From Streptomyces cyaneochromogenes (lineage in GTDB: Bacteria > Actinomycetota > Actinomycetes > Streptomycetales > Streptomycetaceae): 64,000 nt of DNA. Under the pieces are notes generated by a model that searched no databases, was not told the DNA's origin, and saw nothing but the letters and a program-made list of their open reading frames with translations. The stretch covers positions 1,798,001 to 1,862,000 of the forward strand of contig NZ_CP034539.1 in NCBI RefSeq assembly GCF_003963535.1, given 5' to 3'. Both the position numbers and the translations under genes were made by a program. Of this stretch, positions 46,205 to 55,520 are shown in pieces (positions within the stretch are counted from its first letter, which is position 1; the number at the start of each line of letters is the position of its first letter).

Positions 46205-47394
46205 GCGTACGACGCCGTGAAGGTGCCCGGCTGCCCCTTGCACCCGTCCGACTCCCCCGGCAGCTTCACCCACAGGTAGGCGTCGATCCGTGCCTCGCCC
46301 GTGGCGAGCGTCGGCGCCCGGCCCAGCTTGCGGCCGGCCGGGTCGCACCACTCCCCGTCGGCCGGGGCGCCGGCGCCGTTGCGGCTGGTGTCGATGACGG
46401 CGCCGAGGCTCGCGGGGCCGCCGAGGGCGTCGAGGACCTGTCGGTCGTAGGCGATCTCGTCGGCCGTGGCGTGGAAGTTGGAGACGTTGCTGAAGACGCC
46501 GTCGGAGGACGCGGTCGAGGCGGCGCCGGCCTGCCGCAGCCACTCCGCCTGTTTGCCGGGCGCGTTCCAGCCGGAATGCCCGGCGTCGTAGTAGACGCGG
46601 GCCTTGGGGTTGGCCTCTTTGAGGACCCGGCCCGCGCGGGCCAGGGAGGCGAAGCGGTCGGCACGTTCGCCGGCCGAGAGGCACTCGGTCTGGGCGACGG
46701 AGTCGGGCTCCAGGATGACGATGACGTCGCCGGAGCCCAGCCCGGCGGCGAACCGGTCGATCCAGGCGTCGTACGCGTCGAGGTCGGGCGCGCCGCCCTG
46801 GGAGTGCCCGCCGCAGTCGCGGTCCGGGATCGCGTACGGCACGACCACCGGTACCCGGCCCGACGCCGACCCGCCGGAGGTGACCGCGCGGACCCGGGCG
46901 GTGATGGTGTCCGGCGTGAAGTCGGCGAACCACACCGCGGCCGGCTGAGCGGCTATCCGGGACTGGATGACGGCGTGGCGCGGGTCGCCGGAATTGTCAC
47001 GGACCCATTCGAGCACCTGGGACTCGGGGTGGCGGTAGAGGCGGGCGGACACCACGGTCGGCTGCTGCTTCCTCTCGGGCTCGGTCCCGGTCGGCGAGGG
47101 CGTGGGACCGGCCTTCCGCTTCGGCGTCGCAGCGGCGGACGTGGGGGGAGGCGATGCCGTCACGGACGGGGAGGGCGAGGGCACTGCGGGCAGGGACTCC
47201 AGGCTCGGCGAGCGCGTCACCTCGGGCGGCCCCGCCTCGTCGGAGCGCCCTCTGTCGTCGAGCGCGGACATCATGCCGGTCACGGTGCCGACGGCGACCA
47301 CGACCGAGGCCGCCACGACCATGGCATGACGCCGGGCCGTCCTCCTTCGCTCGGACCTGCGTGCGGCCAGTCGCTGGGCACGTAAGCCTGGCAC
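46186..47394 (-). CDS. GH6 family glycosidase (endoglucanase/cellobiohydrolase-like)
   Basis: 402 aa. A basic N-terminus and one hydrophobic segment (MVVAASVVVAVGTVTGMM) act as signal or membrane anchor. A Ser/Pro/Thr linker (about 50-105) follows, then a GH6 domain with PYAIPDRDCGGHSQGG and VIVILEPDSVAQTECL, the two catalytic-Asp regions, and a C-terminal WVKLPGESDGC. It hydrolyses beta-1,4-glucan with inversion. GTG start at 47394. No cellulose-binding module. Confidence 0.92.
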   Translation of the reverse strand: MPGLRAQRLAARRSERRRTARRHAMVVAASVVVAVGTVTGMMSALDDRGRSDEAGPPEVTRSPSLESLPAVPSPSPSVTASPPPTSAAATPKRKAGPTPSPTGTEPERKQQPTVVSARLYRHPESQVLEWVRDNSGDPRHAVIQSRIAAQPAAVWFADFTPDTITARVRAVTSGGSASGRVPVVVPYAIPDRDCGGHSQGGAPDLDAYDAWIDRFAAGLGSGDVIVILEPDSVAQTECLSAGERADRFASLARAGRVLKEANPKARVYYDAGHSGWNAPGKQAEWLRQAGAASTASSDGVFSNVSNFHATADEIAYDRQVLDALGGPASLGAVIDTSRNGAGAPADGEWCDPAGRKLGRAPTLATGEARIDAYLWVKLPGESDGCKGQPGTFTASYAYDLAR

Positions 47395-47496
47395 GGTCCT
47401 GATTCCCCTCCCCCAACAGCGAGCGCGTTCCCCCGTTCTGGGGAAGCGCCGGGCCCGCCGACACTCCGGTCAGCCTAAAGCTGGGACATTGCCCCC

Positions 47497-48183
47497 ATGG
47501 CGCAATGCGAACAATTCACCACACCCGTGGACGCGGTCATCTCCCGTATGCGCGCCCTCGACGCGGGGCTGCCCGACCGCGACGGGGTCGCGGTCTTCAA
47601 CCGCGTCTACCTCACCGTCACCGAGACGGTCGACCGGCACATCGACGGCGGCCGGTTCCCGGACGCGCGGGCGGCGATCACGCTGGACGTGCGGTTCGCG
47701 GAGCGGTATCTGGCGGCGGTGGAGGCGGCCGAGGAGGAGCGGCGTCCACCGGCCTGCTGGCGGCCGCTGTTCCAGATGCGGCGCCATCCCGGCGTACGAC
47801 CGTTGCAGTTCGCGCTGGCGGGCATCAATGCGCACATCGGCCACGACCTGGCGCTCGCCGTGGTGGACGCCTGTCGTAGCCTCGGCTGCGAACCCTCCGA
47901 CCTGGAGGACGAGTTCGATCGGGTAGGTGATCTCCTCGTCTCGCTGGAGGAGCGCATCCGCGAAGATCTGATGCCGGGCCCCGACCTGCTCCAGATCGCC
48001 GACCCCCTCACCCATCTGCTCGGCTCCTGGAGCCTGGAGCGCGCCCGGGACGCCACCTGGTCGGCGGCCCGGGCGCTGTGGGCGCTGCGCCGACTGCCCG
48101 ACGTCGCCGAGGAGTTCGCCGAGCGACTGGACGCCGCGGTGGGGTTCGCGGGACGCATGCTGCTGACGCCGCTGCCGGAGTGA
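47497..48183 (+). CDS. DUF5995 family protein
   Basis: 228 aa, helical. VFNRVYLTVTETVDRHID, RFAERYLAAVEA, CWRPLFQMR and the conserved FALAGINAHIGHDLALAVV with its histidines fit the DUF5995 family. No signal peptide. Function unknown; a helical metal-binding protein is possible. Convergent with the amine oxidase gene. Confidence 0.82.
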   Translation: MAQCEQFTTPVDAVISRMRALDAGLPDRDGVAVFNRVYLTVTETVDRHIDGGRFPDARAAITLDVRFAERYLAAVEAAEEERRPPACWRPLFQMRRHPGVRPLQFALAGINAHIGHDLALAVVDACRSLGCEPSDLEDEFDRVGDLLVSLEERIREDLMPGPDLLQIADPLTHLLGSWSLERARDATWSAARALWALRRLPDVAEEFAERLDAAVGFAGRMLLTPLPE

Positions 48184-48214
48184 TCCACTCCCGCGGAACC
48201 CCACCCGTCGGGGC

Positions 48215-49915
48215 TCAGTCCTCCGGCAGCTCGACCGGCGCGATCTCGTCGTACACGTCGCCGGGCCCCGGGTTGGAGGCGTCCGTGGCCCCGCCGAAGT
48301 GGTGCATCACGCCCCACACCGCGTTCAGCGCGGTCTGGATCGCACCCTCAGCCCAGCCGGCCGTCCAGGAGATGTCGTCGCCGGCGAGGAAGATGCCCCG
48401 CTTGTCCTCGGGCAGCCCCTCCTGCATGAAGTGCGTGAACAGGCGCCGCTGGTAGCGGTAGTGGCCGGGCAGGTTGGCCTTGAACGCGCCCATGAAGTAG
48501 GGCTCGTTCTCCCAGGAGACCGTCACCGGGTTGCCGATGACGTGCTTGCGAATGTCGACCTTGGGATAGATCTCGCCGAGCGACTTCAGCATGACCTCCA
48601 TCCGCTCGTTCGCGGACAGCGGCAGCCACTTCAGGCTGTCGTCGCACCAGGTGTAGGAGAGGCAGATGACGGCGGGCTTGTCCGGGCCGTCGTCGAGGAG
48701 GTAGGTCCCGCGCGTCATACGGTCGGTGAGCGTCATCGACATGACGTCACGCCCCGTCTCCTCGTCCTTGTCCAGCCAGAACGGCCGGTCGACGGGGACG
48801 AACAGCTTCGAGCTCTCCATGTAGTGGGTGCGCTCGATCGCCGTCCAGTGGTCGATCGGGAAGAGCGAGTCGTCGCAGGCGATCTTCGACAGCAGCATCC
48901 AGGACTGGGCGGTGAAGATCGCCGCCTGGTACGTGCGGATGTCGCCGTCCGCGTCGGTCACGGTGATCCGGTTGCCCGCGGTGCGGTGCAGCCGGGTCAC
49001 GGCCGGGCGGGGCTCGCCGTTGTCGTGCAGGCTCGCGAGCGAGGTGCCGTAGGCCCAGTGGACGATCTTCTCCGGCTCGCGCTCCCAGAGGCGCAGCGGC
49101 AGCTGCTGGGAGCCGCCGACGATGCCGCGGTGGTGGTCGTCGGCCTCGGTGTAGACGACGCGCAGGATCTCCAGGATGGAGTTCGGGAAGTCGGTGTCCC
49201 AGCCGCCGGTGCCGAAGCCGACCTGGCCGAAGATCTCGCGGTGCCGGAAGGACCTGAAGGCCTCGGAGTCGCAGAGGAAGCCGTAGAAGGTCTGGTTGTC
49301 GAGCTTCTCGACGAGCTTCGCCCAGATCTCCCGGATGCGCGGCACGTCCCGCTCGCGCATCGCCCGGTTCATGTCGGAGAAGTCGGCGCCCTCTTCGAGG
49401 CACTTGTTCCAGGCGTCGGCGACGTCGCGGTAGACCTGCGGGAGGTCGTCGATGGTCTCGGCGTAGTGCGACTCGCCCTTGAGGTCGACGACGGTCGAAG
49501 GCGTCGCCTCGGCAAGGGGGTTGGGGAAGGGCTGGGTCTGGAGGCCCACCAGGTCGATGTAGTGCTGGAGGGCGGTGGACGAGGGCGGGAAGCGCATCGC
49601 GCCCATCTCGGCGGTGAGGCCCTCGGTGCCCGGACCGTCGAAGCCCACGGTGCGCAGCCGGCCGCCGATCCGGTCGGCCTCGTACACGACCGGCTTGAGG
49701 CCCATCTTCATCAGCTCGTACGCGGCGACGATGCCGGACAGGCCGCCGCCGATGACCGCGACCTCGGTGCCGTGCTCGGTCGCGGGTATCTGGCCGAGTC
49801 CCGCCGGGTGGGCGAGGAAGTCGTCATAGGCGTAGGGGAAGTCCGGGCCGAACATGGTGATCGGCGGCTGCTGCTCGTCGGTGTGCTCGACGGCGTTGGG
49901 CACCATGGACGTCAT
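48215..49915 (-). CDS. Flavin monoamine oxidase (tryptophan monooxygenase/amino acid oxidase-like)
   Basis: 566 aa. FAD-binding EVAVIGGGLSGIVAAYELMKMG, the GG-doublet DRIGGRLRTVGFDGPG, EMGAMRFPPSSTAL, and the C-terminal GIFLAGDDISWTAGWAEGAIQTALNAV are those of the flavin amine oxidase family, closest in style to tryptophan 2-monooxygenases and L-amino acid oxidases. It lies 51 bp downstream of a carbon-nitrogen hydrolase in one operon, which fits an oxidase/monooxygenase plus amide-hydrolysis pathway. Confidence 0.9.
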   Translation of the reverse strand: MTSMVPNAVEHTDEQQPPITMFGPDFPYAYDDFLAHPAGLGQIPATEHGTEVAVIGGGLSGIVAAYELMKMGLKPVVYEADRIGGRLRTVGFDGPGTEGLTAEMGAMRFPPSSTALQHYIDLVGLQTQPFPNPLAEATPSTVVDLKGESHYAETIDDLPQVYRDVADAWNKCLEEGADFSDMNRAMRERDVPRIREIWAKLVEKLDNQTFYGFLCDSEAFRSFRHREIFGQVGFGTGGWDTDFPNSILEILRVVYTEADDHHRGIVGGSQQLPLRLWEREPEKIVHWAYGTSLASLHDNGEPRPAVTRLHRTAGNRITVTDADGDIRTYQAAIFTAQSWMLLSKIACDDSLFPIDHWTAIERTHYMESSKLFVPVDRPFWLDKDEETGRDVMSMTLTDRMTRGTYLLDDGPDKPAVICLSYTWCDDSLKWLPLSANERMEVMLKSLGEIYPKVDIRKHVIGNPVTVSWENEPYFMGAFKANLPGHYRYQRRLFTHFMQEGLPEDKRGIFLAGDDISWTAGWAEGAIQTALNAVWGVMHHFGGATDASNPGPGDVYDEIAPVELPED

Positions 49916-49966
49916 GGGGTACGGACTCCTTGCGCGTGAAGAACTCGGGGGAAGCTCAGGGGGGTT

Positions 49967-50755
49967 TCAGACCAGGGACCCGTAGAGGCCGGGGCGGCGG
50001 TCCTTCAGGTACGGGTTCGCCTCGCGGGAGGCGGCGAGGAAGGCGGGGTCGACGTCGGCGAACACCAGCTCCTCGCCTCGTCCGGCGCGGGTGCGGGCGA
50101 CCCCGTCGGGCCCGGCGAGGGTGGAGAGACCGACGAACTCGAACTCCCCTTCCTGCCCGACCCGGTTGACATACGCGACGTACATCTGGTTCTCGAAGGC
50201 CCGCACCGGGATCATCGACTCGGCGACGAACTGGAACGGGTGCATCTGCGCGGTCGGCACGAGCAGCAGGTCGGTGCCGGCGAGGGCGTGGGCGCGGACG
50301 TTCTCCGGGAACTCGACGTCGTAGCAGATCAGGATGCCGACGCGGAGGCCGTCGAGTTCGGCCTGGACCACCTGCCGGTCGCCCGGCGTGAAGTGGTCGC
50401 GCTCGAAGCAGCCGAAGAGGTGGGACTTGCGGTAGTTGGCGAGCCGGGTGCCCTCGGCGGAGATCAGCTGGGCGGAGTTGAAGACGGTGTCGCCCGCGCG
50501 CTCGGGGTAGCCGTAGGCGATCGCCAGTCCGTGCCTGGTCGCCGTCTCGGCGATCGCGTCCGCGCAGTCGCCGTCGGCGGGCTCGGCGAGGCGGGCGATG
50601 TCGTCGCCGATCGCGTACCCGGTCAGGAACATCTCCGGCGCGACCAGCAGCCCGGCACCCGCGCCGGCGGCACGGCCCGCGGCCTCGTCGAGGACCTTGA
50701 GGTTCTCGACGGTCGAGCCGGGGCGGCCGGAGCTCTGGAGCAGGGCGGTGCGCAT
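49967..50755 (-). CDS. Carbon-nitrogen hydrolase (nitrilase superfamily)
   Basis: 262 aa. The Glu-Lys-Cys triad is visible: Glu41 (VAPEMFLTGY), Lys110 (NYRKSHLFG) and Cys144 (ILICYDVEFPE). Length and ARAFENQMYVAYVN-like features suit amidases of the nitrilase superfamily (R-amidase/deaminated glutathione amidase types). It probably hydrolyses an amide made by the downstream flavin enzyme. ATG at 50755. Confidence 0.92.
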   Translation of the reverse strand: MRTALLQSSGRPGSTVENLKVLDEAAGRAAGAGAGLLVAPEMFLTGYAIGDDIARLAEPADGDCADAIAETATRHGLAIAYGYPERAGDTVFNSAQLISAEGTRLANYRKSHLFGCFERDHFTPGDRQVVQAELDGLRVGILICYDVEFPENVRAHALAGTDLLLVPTAQMHPFQFVAESMIPVRAFENQMYVAYVNRVGQEGEFEFVGLSTLAGPDGVARTRAGRGEELVFADVDPAFLAASREANPYLKDRRPGLYGSLV

Positions 50756-51051
50756 GCGTGTCCTCACCGGGCGGAAGGGTGGTTGCGGGGGCCACGTAGA
50801 CGGTACGGGCGGCTGACCAGGGCGGACAAGAAGGAGCCGTTGCGCGCCGGTGAGCGGTTTGTTGCGTGGGTCGAGGGGTGGGCGGCGATTCGTTGCGCGA
50901 CCCCAGGGGTAGGCCCGCTGGTCCCTGGGGCGCAGTGGGCTTCGGCGTCCCCGCCGGGCGGCGGAGCGGGGTCCCGCCTCCGGCGCGATGTGGTGCGGGC
51001 GCGGCGCCGGGAGAGTGGTGACTGTCCACCTGACCTGCAGAAAGGACCACG

Positions 51052-51615
51052 ATGAACCGCCGATGGACCGCACGGGACCACCGTACGAAGATCGTCGTGC
51101 TCGGCTCCGCACTGCTGCTCTCCGCCACCGCGGCCTCGGCCGCCACCGCGTCGGATTCGCAGGCACCACGGCAGCGGGAGGCCGCCGCGCTCACCGGCAC
51201 CGCCAAGCTGTACCGCTCGGCCGGGGACGACATCACCTTCTCCTTCGACGCGCACCTGGCGGCGAAGGACAACGCCGACCCGACGAAGGCCACCGGCACC
51301 TTCGAGTTCAGCCACTACCTCAACGGCGAGGGCGCGAAGGCCAAGGCCAAGGTCGACTGCCTGGTGACCGGTGGGAAGGTGGCCGTCGTCTCCGGGGTCA
51401 TCACCTCCTCCGACCTGCCGGGCGCCAAGGGCAAGCGGGTCGGCATCACCGTCCACGACGTCGGCGGGCGCGACCGGCTCGGCTACAGCTGGGCGTCGAC
51501 GGGCAGCCCCGCCGAGACGAAGGGGCTGCCCAAGTGCGTGGGCTCCGCCCCCTTCGAGAAGGTCAGGAAGGGGACGGGCGACTTCACGGTCGTGCCGTGG
51601 CGGCCCGAGTTCTAG
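51052..51615 (+). CDS. Secreted hypothetical protein
   Basis: 187 aa. The signal peptide (RRWTARDHRTKIVVLGSALLLSATAASAATA) probably ends near residue 33. The mature part is beta-rich (GTFEFSHYLNGEG, AVVSGVITSSDLPGAKGKRVGITVHDVGG) with two Cys, compatible with a small disulfide-bonded beta-sandwich. Unknown function. AAAGGA site before ATG. The 296-bp gap upstream shows nothing definite. Its end overlaps the convergent MFS gene by 32 bp. Confidence 0.8.
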   Translation: MNRRWTARDHRTKIVVLGSALLLSATAASAATASDSQAPRQREAAALTGTAKLYRSAGDDITFSFDAHLAAKDNADPTKATGTFEFSHYLNGEGAKAKAKVDCLVTGGKVAVVSGVITSSDLPGAKGKRVGITVHDVGGRDRLGYSWASTGSPAETKGLPKCVGSAPFEKVRKGTGDFTVVPWRPEF

Positions 51616-52780
51616 CCAGGGCCAGCGCGGTCACCAGGTAGGGCACCGCGAGCACCGCGAAGACCGTGCTGTGCGCCGCGCCCGTGCCGAGCAGGGCGTA
51701 CACGCCGAACGTGGCCACCGTGGCGAGCTCCGTGCCCAGGCTCGCCACGGAGGTGAGCGTGGCCCTGCGGGACTCGTCGATCCGGTGCTGGAGACGGACG
51801 TCGGCGAGGACCTCCGCCAGCTGGAACCCACCGAAGGCGAGGCCCACGAGGGCGATGCCGGCCGGGGTCCGGGCCGCGGCGCCGATGGCCAGGGCGAGCG
51901 CGGAGCCCGCGAGGAGCCAGGCCATCCCCCTGGTGCCGAGGCGTTCCGCCGGTCCGGCCAGCAGACTGGCGGCCGTGACCAGCGTCCAGACGAGCAGGAT
52001 CAGGTACGGCACCGTCGTATCCGATACGCCCGTGTCCCGGGCCAGCAGGGGCGTGTACTCGTCGAGCGCGCCCCACACCGCGGCGACGGCGGGGATCAGC
52101 AGGAGGGCGCCGCGCACGGAACGGTTCCCGCGGGCTTCGGCGAGGCCGGTGCGCAGGGTCACCCACCAGCCGTCACCACCGTGCTCCGGCCGCGTCCGGT
52201 GCTCCGGCAGCCGGGTCGCCACCGCGGCGGCCAGCAGACAGGCCAGCACGCTGCCCGCGCCCACGGCCGGGTAGCCGCCCAGGACGACCACCGGTCCGGC
52301 GAGGCCGATCGACGCCATGCTGGCCGCAAGTCGCACCGCCCGCACCCGTCCCATCACGCGCGCGTACCGGTCGTCGGCGCCGAGCCGGTCCAGTTCGTCG
52401 TAGGCCAGCGCCTCGAACGAGCCGGAGCACAGTGCTCCGCCGACGCCCCACAGGACGAAGCCGAGCGCGAAGGCCCAGTACGACGGGACGATCACCCACA
52501 GGGCGAAGCCGACGGCGTTGAACAGCGGGCCGATCCACAGCAGCAGCCGACGGGAGACGGCGTCGGCCAGCGCGCCGGAGGGGACCTCCAGCACGACGGC
52601 CGTGATCGACCACATGGCGAACAGCGAGGAGATCTGCCAGAGCGACATGCCGGTGTCGGCGAACAGCAGCGCGTACACCGGGTAGAGCAGGACGAAGTCG
52701 TCCAGGAACGAGTAGCCGTACAGCGTGGCCGTCAGGCGTCGGACGCCGGTGGCGGGTACGCGTGCGGGTGTGAGTGTCAT
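51584..52780 (-). CDS. MFS transporter
   Basis: 398 aa, about 12 membrane segments, beginning TATLYGYSFLDDFVLLYPVYALLFADTGMSLWQISSLFAMWS, with ALADAVSRRLLL as the loop 2-3 motif. It is a DHA1-like exporter branch; substrate unknown. ATG at 52780 follows GGGAAGG; a longer TTG start at 52861 is less likely. Confidence 0.87.
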   Translation of the reverse strand: MTLTPARVPATGVRRLTATLYGYSFLDDFVLLYPVYALLFADTGMSLWQISSLFAMWSITAVVLEVPSGALADAVSRRLLLWIGPLFNAVGFALWVIVPSYWAFALGFVLWGVGGALCSGSFEALAYDELDRLGADDRYARVMGRVRAVRLAASMASIGLAGPVVVLGGYPAVGAGSVLACLLAAAVATRLPEHRTRPEHGGDGWWVTLRTGLAEARGNRSVRGALLLIPAVAAVWGALDEYTPLLARDTGVSDTTVPYLILLVWTLVTAASLLAGPAERLGTRGMAWLLAGSALALAIGAAARTPAGIALVGLAFGGFQLAEVLADVRLQHRIDESRRATLTSVASLGTELATVATFGVYALLGTGAAHSTVFAVLAVPYLVTALALARTRAATARP

Positions 52781-52885
52781 GAGGCCTTCCCGGAAGGGCG
52801 GTTCGGACGTCGTCGGTACGGCGTCCGAGGCGGCCCTCGGGAGGCGCGGCTGGTGGATCAATGTCGCCAGGTCATGACACCGATG

Positions 52886-54340
52886 TTAGACAGACGCGGC
52901 CCTGTTGCCCAGCGAAAATGTGGTGATGACGGCGGCGTGGTCGGAGGGCCAGTCGTTGTCCTCGACGTGGGGCCAGGGACGCGGGCGGCCGCTGACGTAC
53001 GTCTCGGAGTCGAGCACGCCGAGGCCGCGGTGCAGGACGAAGTCGATCCGGTCCTGTGGTTCGGGGCGTCCGCTGCCGTCCTCCCGCACGGGGTGGATCG
53101 GCGACCAGGTGTGTCCGGGGTGGGCGACCGGGTCCGGGTGGGCCTCGCGGTAGGAGTCGCGGAGCCCCGCCTCCTCGGCCGCCTTCGTCACCGGCCAGTC
53201 CACACCGGGCCGGTCCAGGTGGGAGGGGCTGTTGAAGTCGCCGACGAGGACGACGGGCACGCGGTCGTCGACGCGGCCGAGAGCGTCCCGCAGCTGGGCG
53301 AGGCGCACGCCCTCGTGGGCGGTCGGATCACCGTCGGTCACATAGGGCCCGTACTCCTTGTAGTCCAGATGGACCGTCCACACGTCCACCTCGGCACCCT
53401 CGTGCACCCGGACCCGTACACCGGCCGCCCCGTAGAACCCGACGTCCGGGTCCCCGAAGCGGGCCGTGATCGGGTACCGGCTGATGACGCCGAGGTTCTC
53501 CCCCGCCCGGTGGTGGTACCAGCCGAGGGCGCCGGCGAGCTCCTCCGCGGCCGTGCCGTACGTCTCCTGGAGGCCGACCACGTCCGCATCGGTCTCCGCG
53601 ATGACCTTGAGCTGTTTGGCCCGGTGATCGTGGACCTTCGTGCCGCCGTACCAGAGATTCCAGGTCATGACGCGAAGGCGGTACGGCAGCAGGGAGCGCA
53701 GCGCCGAGGGGGTGATGCCCTCCAGGCTGGCCTCCACGGTCCGTCCGGGCACCGCCTCGATGGGCGCGAGCGAGGGCACCGCGAGCACCGTGCACCCGGC
53801 GGCCTCGGCGGAGGCGACGCCGGTCTCGGTGTCCTCGACGGCGACGCACCCGGACGGGTCGACGCCCAGGGCACGGCAGGCGGCCAGATACGGGTCGGGG
53901 GCGGGCTTGGTGTGCTCGGTGTCGTCGGCGGTGACGGAGACGGCGAACCGGCTCGCGCCTCCCAGGGCCGCCAGGACGGTGTCGGCGACGGCTCTCGGGG
54001 ACGCCGTCACCAGGGCCGTGGGGACGCCCTCGCGGGCCAGCGCGTCGAGCAGGTCGAGGGCGCCGGGGCGGGGAACGATGCCGGCACGGACGCGGTCGGC
54101 GAACTCCCGGTGGAGCTCGTCGGCGAGGGCGTCCGCCCGGGCACCCGTGGCGGCGGCCAGCCAGGCGGCGGTGTACTCGACGGGCCGGCCGAGCACGTCC
54201 GCCTCGTCCGCCTCCGTCAGCGCCCGCCCGGCGACGTGTTCCACCGCCTCCCACCACAGCCGCTCGGTGTCGACGAGCGTGCCGTCCATGTCGAAGAGGA
54301 CGGCCTGGAGCGGGAGTCGGGTCACGGTTGTCTCTTTCAT
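52886..54340 (-). CDS. HAD phosphatase fused to endonuclease/exonuclease/phosphatase (EEP) domain
   Basis: 484 aa, one open frame. Residues 12-215: HAD-IA hydrolase with FDMDGTLVDT (Asp17, Asp19), LVTASPR, the KPAPDPY lysine (145) and VEDTETG. Residues 222-480: EEP domain with TWNLWYGG (Asn228), LQET (Glu259), VHLDY (His324), GDFNSPSH (Asp368, Asn370) and SDH (Asp467, His468). Both sets of catalytic residues are intact. No signal peptide, so it acts in the cytoplasm. It is last in an ABC-import operon, which suggests stepwise hydrolysis of an imported phosphodiester (inference). Confidence 0.9.
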   Translation of the reverse strand: MKETTVTRLPLQAVLFDMDGTLVDTERLWWEAVEHVAGRALTEADEADVLGRPVEYTAAWLAAATGARADALADELHREFADRVRAGIVPRPGALDLLDALAREGVPTALVTASPRAVADTVLAALGGASRFAVSVTADDTEHTKPAPDPYLAACRALGVDPSGCVAVEDTETGVASAEAAGCTVLAVPSLAPIEAVPGRTVEASLEGITPSALRSLLPYRLRVMTWNLWYGGTKVHDHRAKQLKVIAETDADVVGLQETYGTAAEELAGALGWYHHRAGENLGVISRYPITARFGDPDVGFYGAAGVRVRVHEGAEVDVWTVHLDYKEYGPYVTDGDPTAHEGVRLAQLRDALGRVDDRVPVVLVGDFNSPSHLDRPGVDWPVTKAAEEAGLRDSYREAHPDPVAHPGHTWSPIHPVREDGSGRPEPQDRIDFVLHRGLGVLDSETYVSGRPRPWPHVEDNDWPSDHAAVITTFSLGNRAASV

Positions 54341-54422
54341 ACGTGGGGGTTCAGACGTGGGAGTTCATACGTGGGGGCCAGGGACGTACGGAATCAAGCA
54401 CGTGCCGGGAGACGTACGGGGA

Positions 54423-55520
54423 TCAGTGTCGGCGTTCGGCCACCAGCACCGGCCGCTCCGGCAGCGACACGCTCACCGCGGCCCCGGCGCCGAGCGCGGC
54501 GCCCTCGTGCGCGGGCAGGTCGGCCTTGACCTCGGTGCCGTCGGCGAGCCGCACGGTCAGCCGGGTGGTGGCGCCGAGGAACGCCGTGGCGACCACGCGC
54601 GCGTCGGAGGCTTCGTCGGCGCGCACCGCCACCGCCTCCGGCCGCACCAGCACATCGACGTCGGTCACCGGGGGTACGTCGCCGTCGACGGGCAGCCGCC
54701 GGCCCAGCACCTCGACACCGCCCTCGACGATCCGCCCCGGGATCCGGCTCATCGTGCCGACGAACTCGGCGACGAAGGCGGTGGCGGGGCGGCCGTACAA
54801 CTCGGCCGGTGCGGCGCACTGTTCGAGCCGTCCGGAGCGCATGACCGCGACCCGGTCGGCCATGGAGAGGGCCTCCTCCTGGTCGTGGGTGACGAACAGG
54901 GTGGTGATGCCCAGCTCCCGCTGGAGCCGCCGGATCTCCTCGCGGAGCGTCAGGCGCACCTTGGCGTCGAGCGCCGACAGCGGCTCGTCGAGGAGCAGGA
55001 CGCGCGGGCGCAGGGCGAGGGCGCGGGCCAGGGCGATGCGCTGCTGCTGGCCGCCGGAGAGCTGGTGCGGGTACCGCTCGCCCTTTTCGGCGAGGCCGAC
55101 CAGCTCCAGCAACTCGGCGGCGCGGGCACGTCGTTCGGCGGTGCGCACCTTGCGCATACGCAGCCCGAAGGCCACGTTGTCGAGGGCGCTGAGATGCGGG
55201 AAGAGGCTGTACGACTGGAAGACCATCCCGGCGTCGCGGCGGTGCGCGGGGATGTCGCTGACGTCCTCGCCGTCCACCAGCACCGCACCGGAGTCGGGGT
55301 GTTCGAAGCCGGCGAGCATGCGCAGCGCGGTGGTCTTGCCGCAGCCGGACGGGCCGAGCAGGGCGAGGAGTTCGCCCGGCCGGACGGTCAGGTCGAGCCC
55401 GTCGAGGGCTACGGTGGGCCCGAACTCCCGGCGCAGGCCGCGGAATTCGACGGTGGCGGCCTGCGTCGCCGCATCTTCGGCTGTGCCTGCGGCTGTCTTG
55501 TCGAGCACGGTCATGGTCAT
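54423..55520 (-). CDS. ABC transporter ATP-binding protein (Fbp/Pot/Phn type)
   Basis: 365 aa. Walker A GPSGCGKTT, Q-loop VFQSYSLFPH, signature LSGGQQQR, Walker B VLLLDEPLSALD and H-loop VTHDQEEA. The C-terminal about 110 residues form a TOBE domain with VLVRPEAVAV. It energises the two permeases encoded just upstream. Start ATG at 55520 overlaps the stop of the second permease. Confidence 0.95.
   Translation of the reverse strand: MTMTVLDKTAAGTAEDAATQAATVEFRGLRREFGPTVALDGLDLTVRPGELLALLGPSGCGKTTALRMLAGFEHPDSGAVLVDGEDVSDIPAHRRDAGMVFQSYSLFPHLSALDNVAFGLRMRKVRTAERRARAAELLELVGLAEKGERYPHQLSGGQQQRIALARALALRPRVLLLDEPLSALDAKVRLTLREEIRRLQRELGITTLFVTHDQEEALSMADRVAVMRSGRLEQCAAPAELYGRPATAFVAEFVGTMSRIPGRIVEGGVEVLGRRLPVDGDVPPVTDVDVLVRPEAVAVRADEASDARVVATAFLGATTRLTVRLADGTEVKADLPAHEGAALGAGAAVSVSLPERPVLVAERRH

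Noticed and set aside
44419..47385. 988-aa plus-strand ORF across MFS, NCS2 and GH6 genes
   Set aside because: Shadow frame; the composition is repetitive Arg/Gly/Pro and it crosses three real genes.
52886..54340. Two separate genes (HAD and EEP) joined by a sequencing error
   Set aside because: The frame is continuous with coding-like composition across the junction, and no ribosome site precedes the internal ATG at the EEP start.
51371..54529. Very long plus-strand ORF (1052 aa) opposite MFS and HAD-EEP genes
   Set aside because: It mirrors well-supported minus-strand genes. High GC suppresses stops in antisense frames, and the protein is low-complexity Arg/Gly/Val/Asp without domains.
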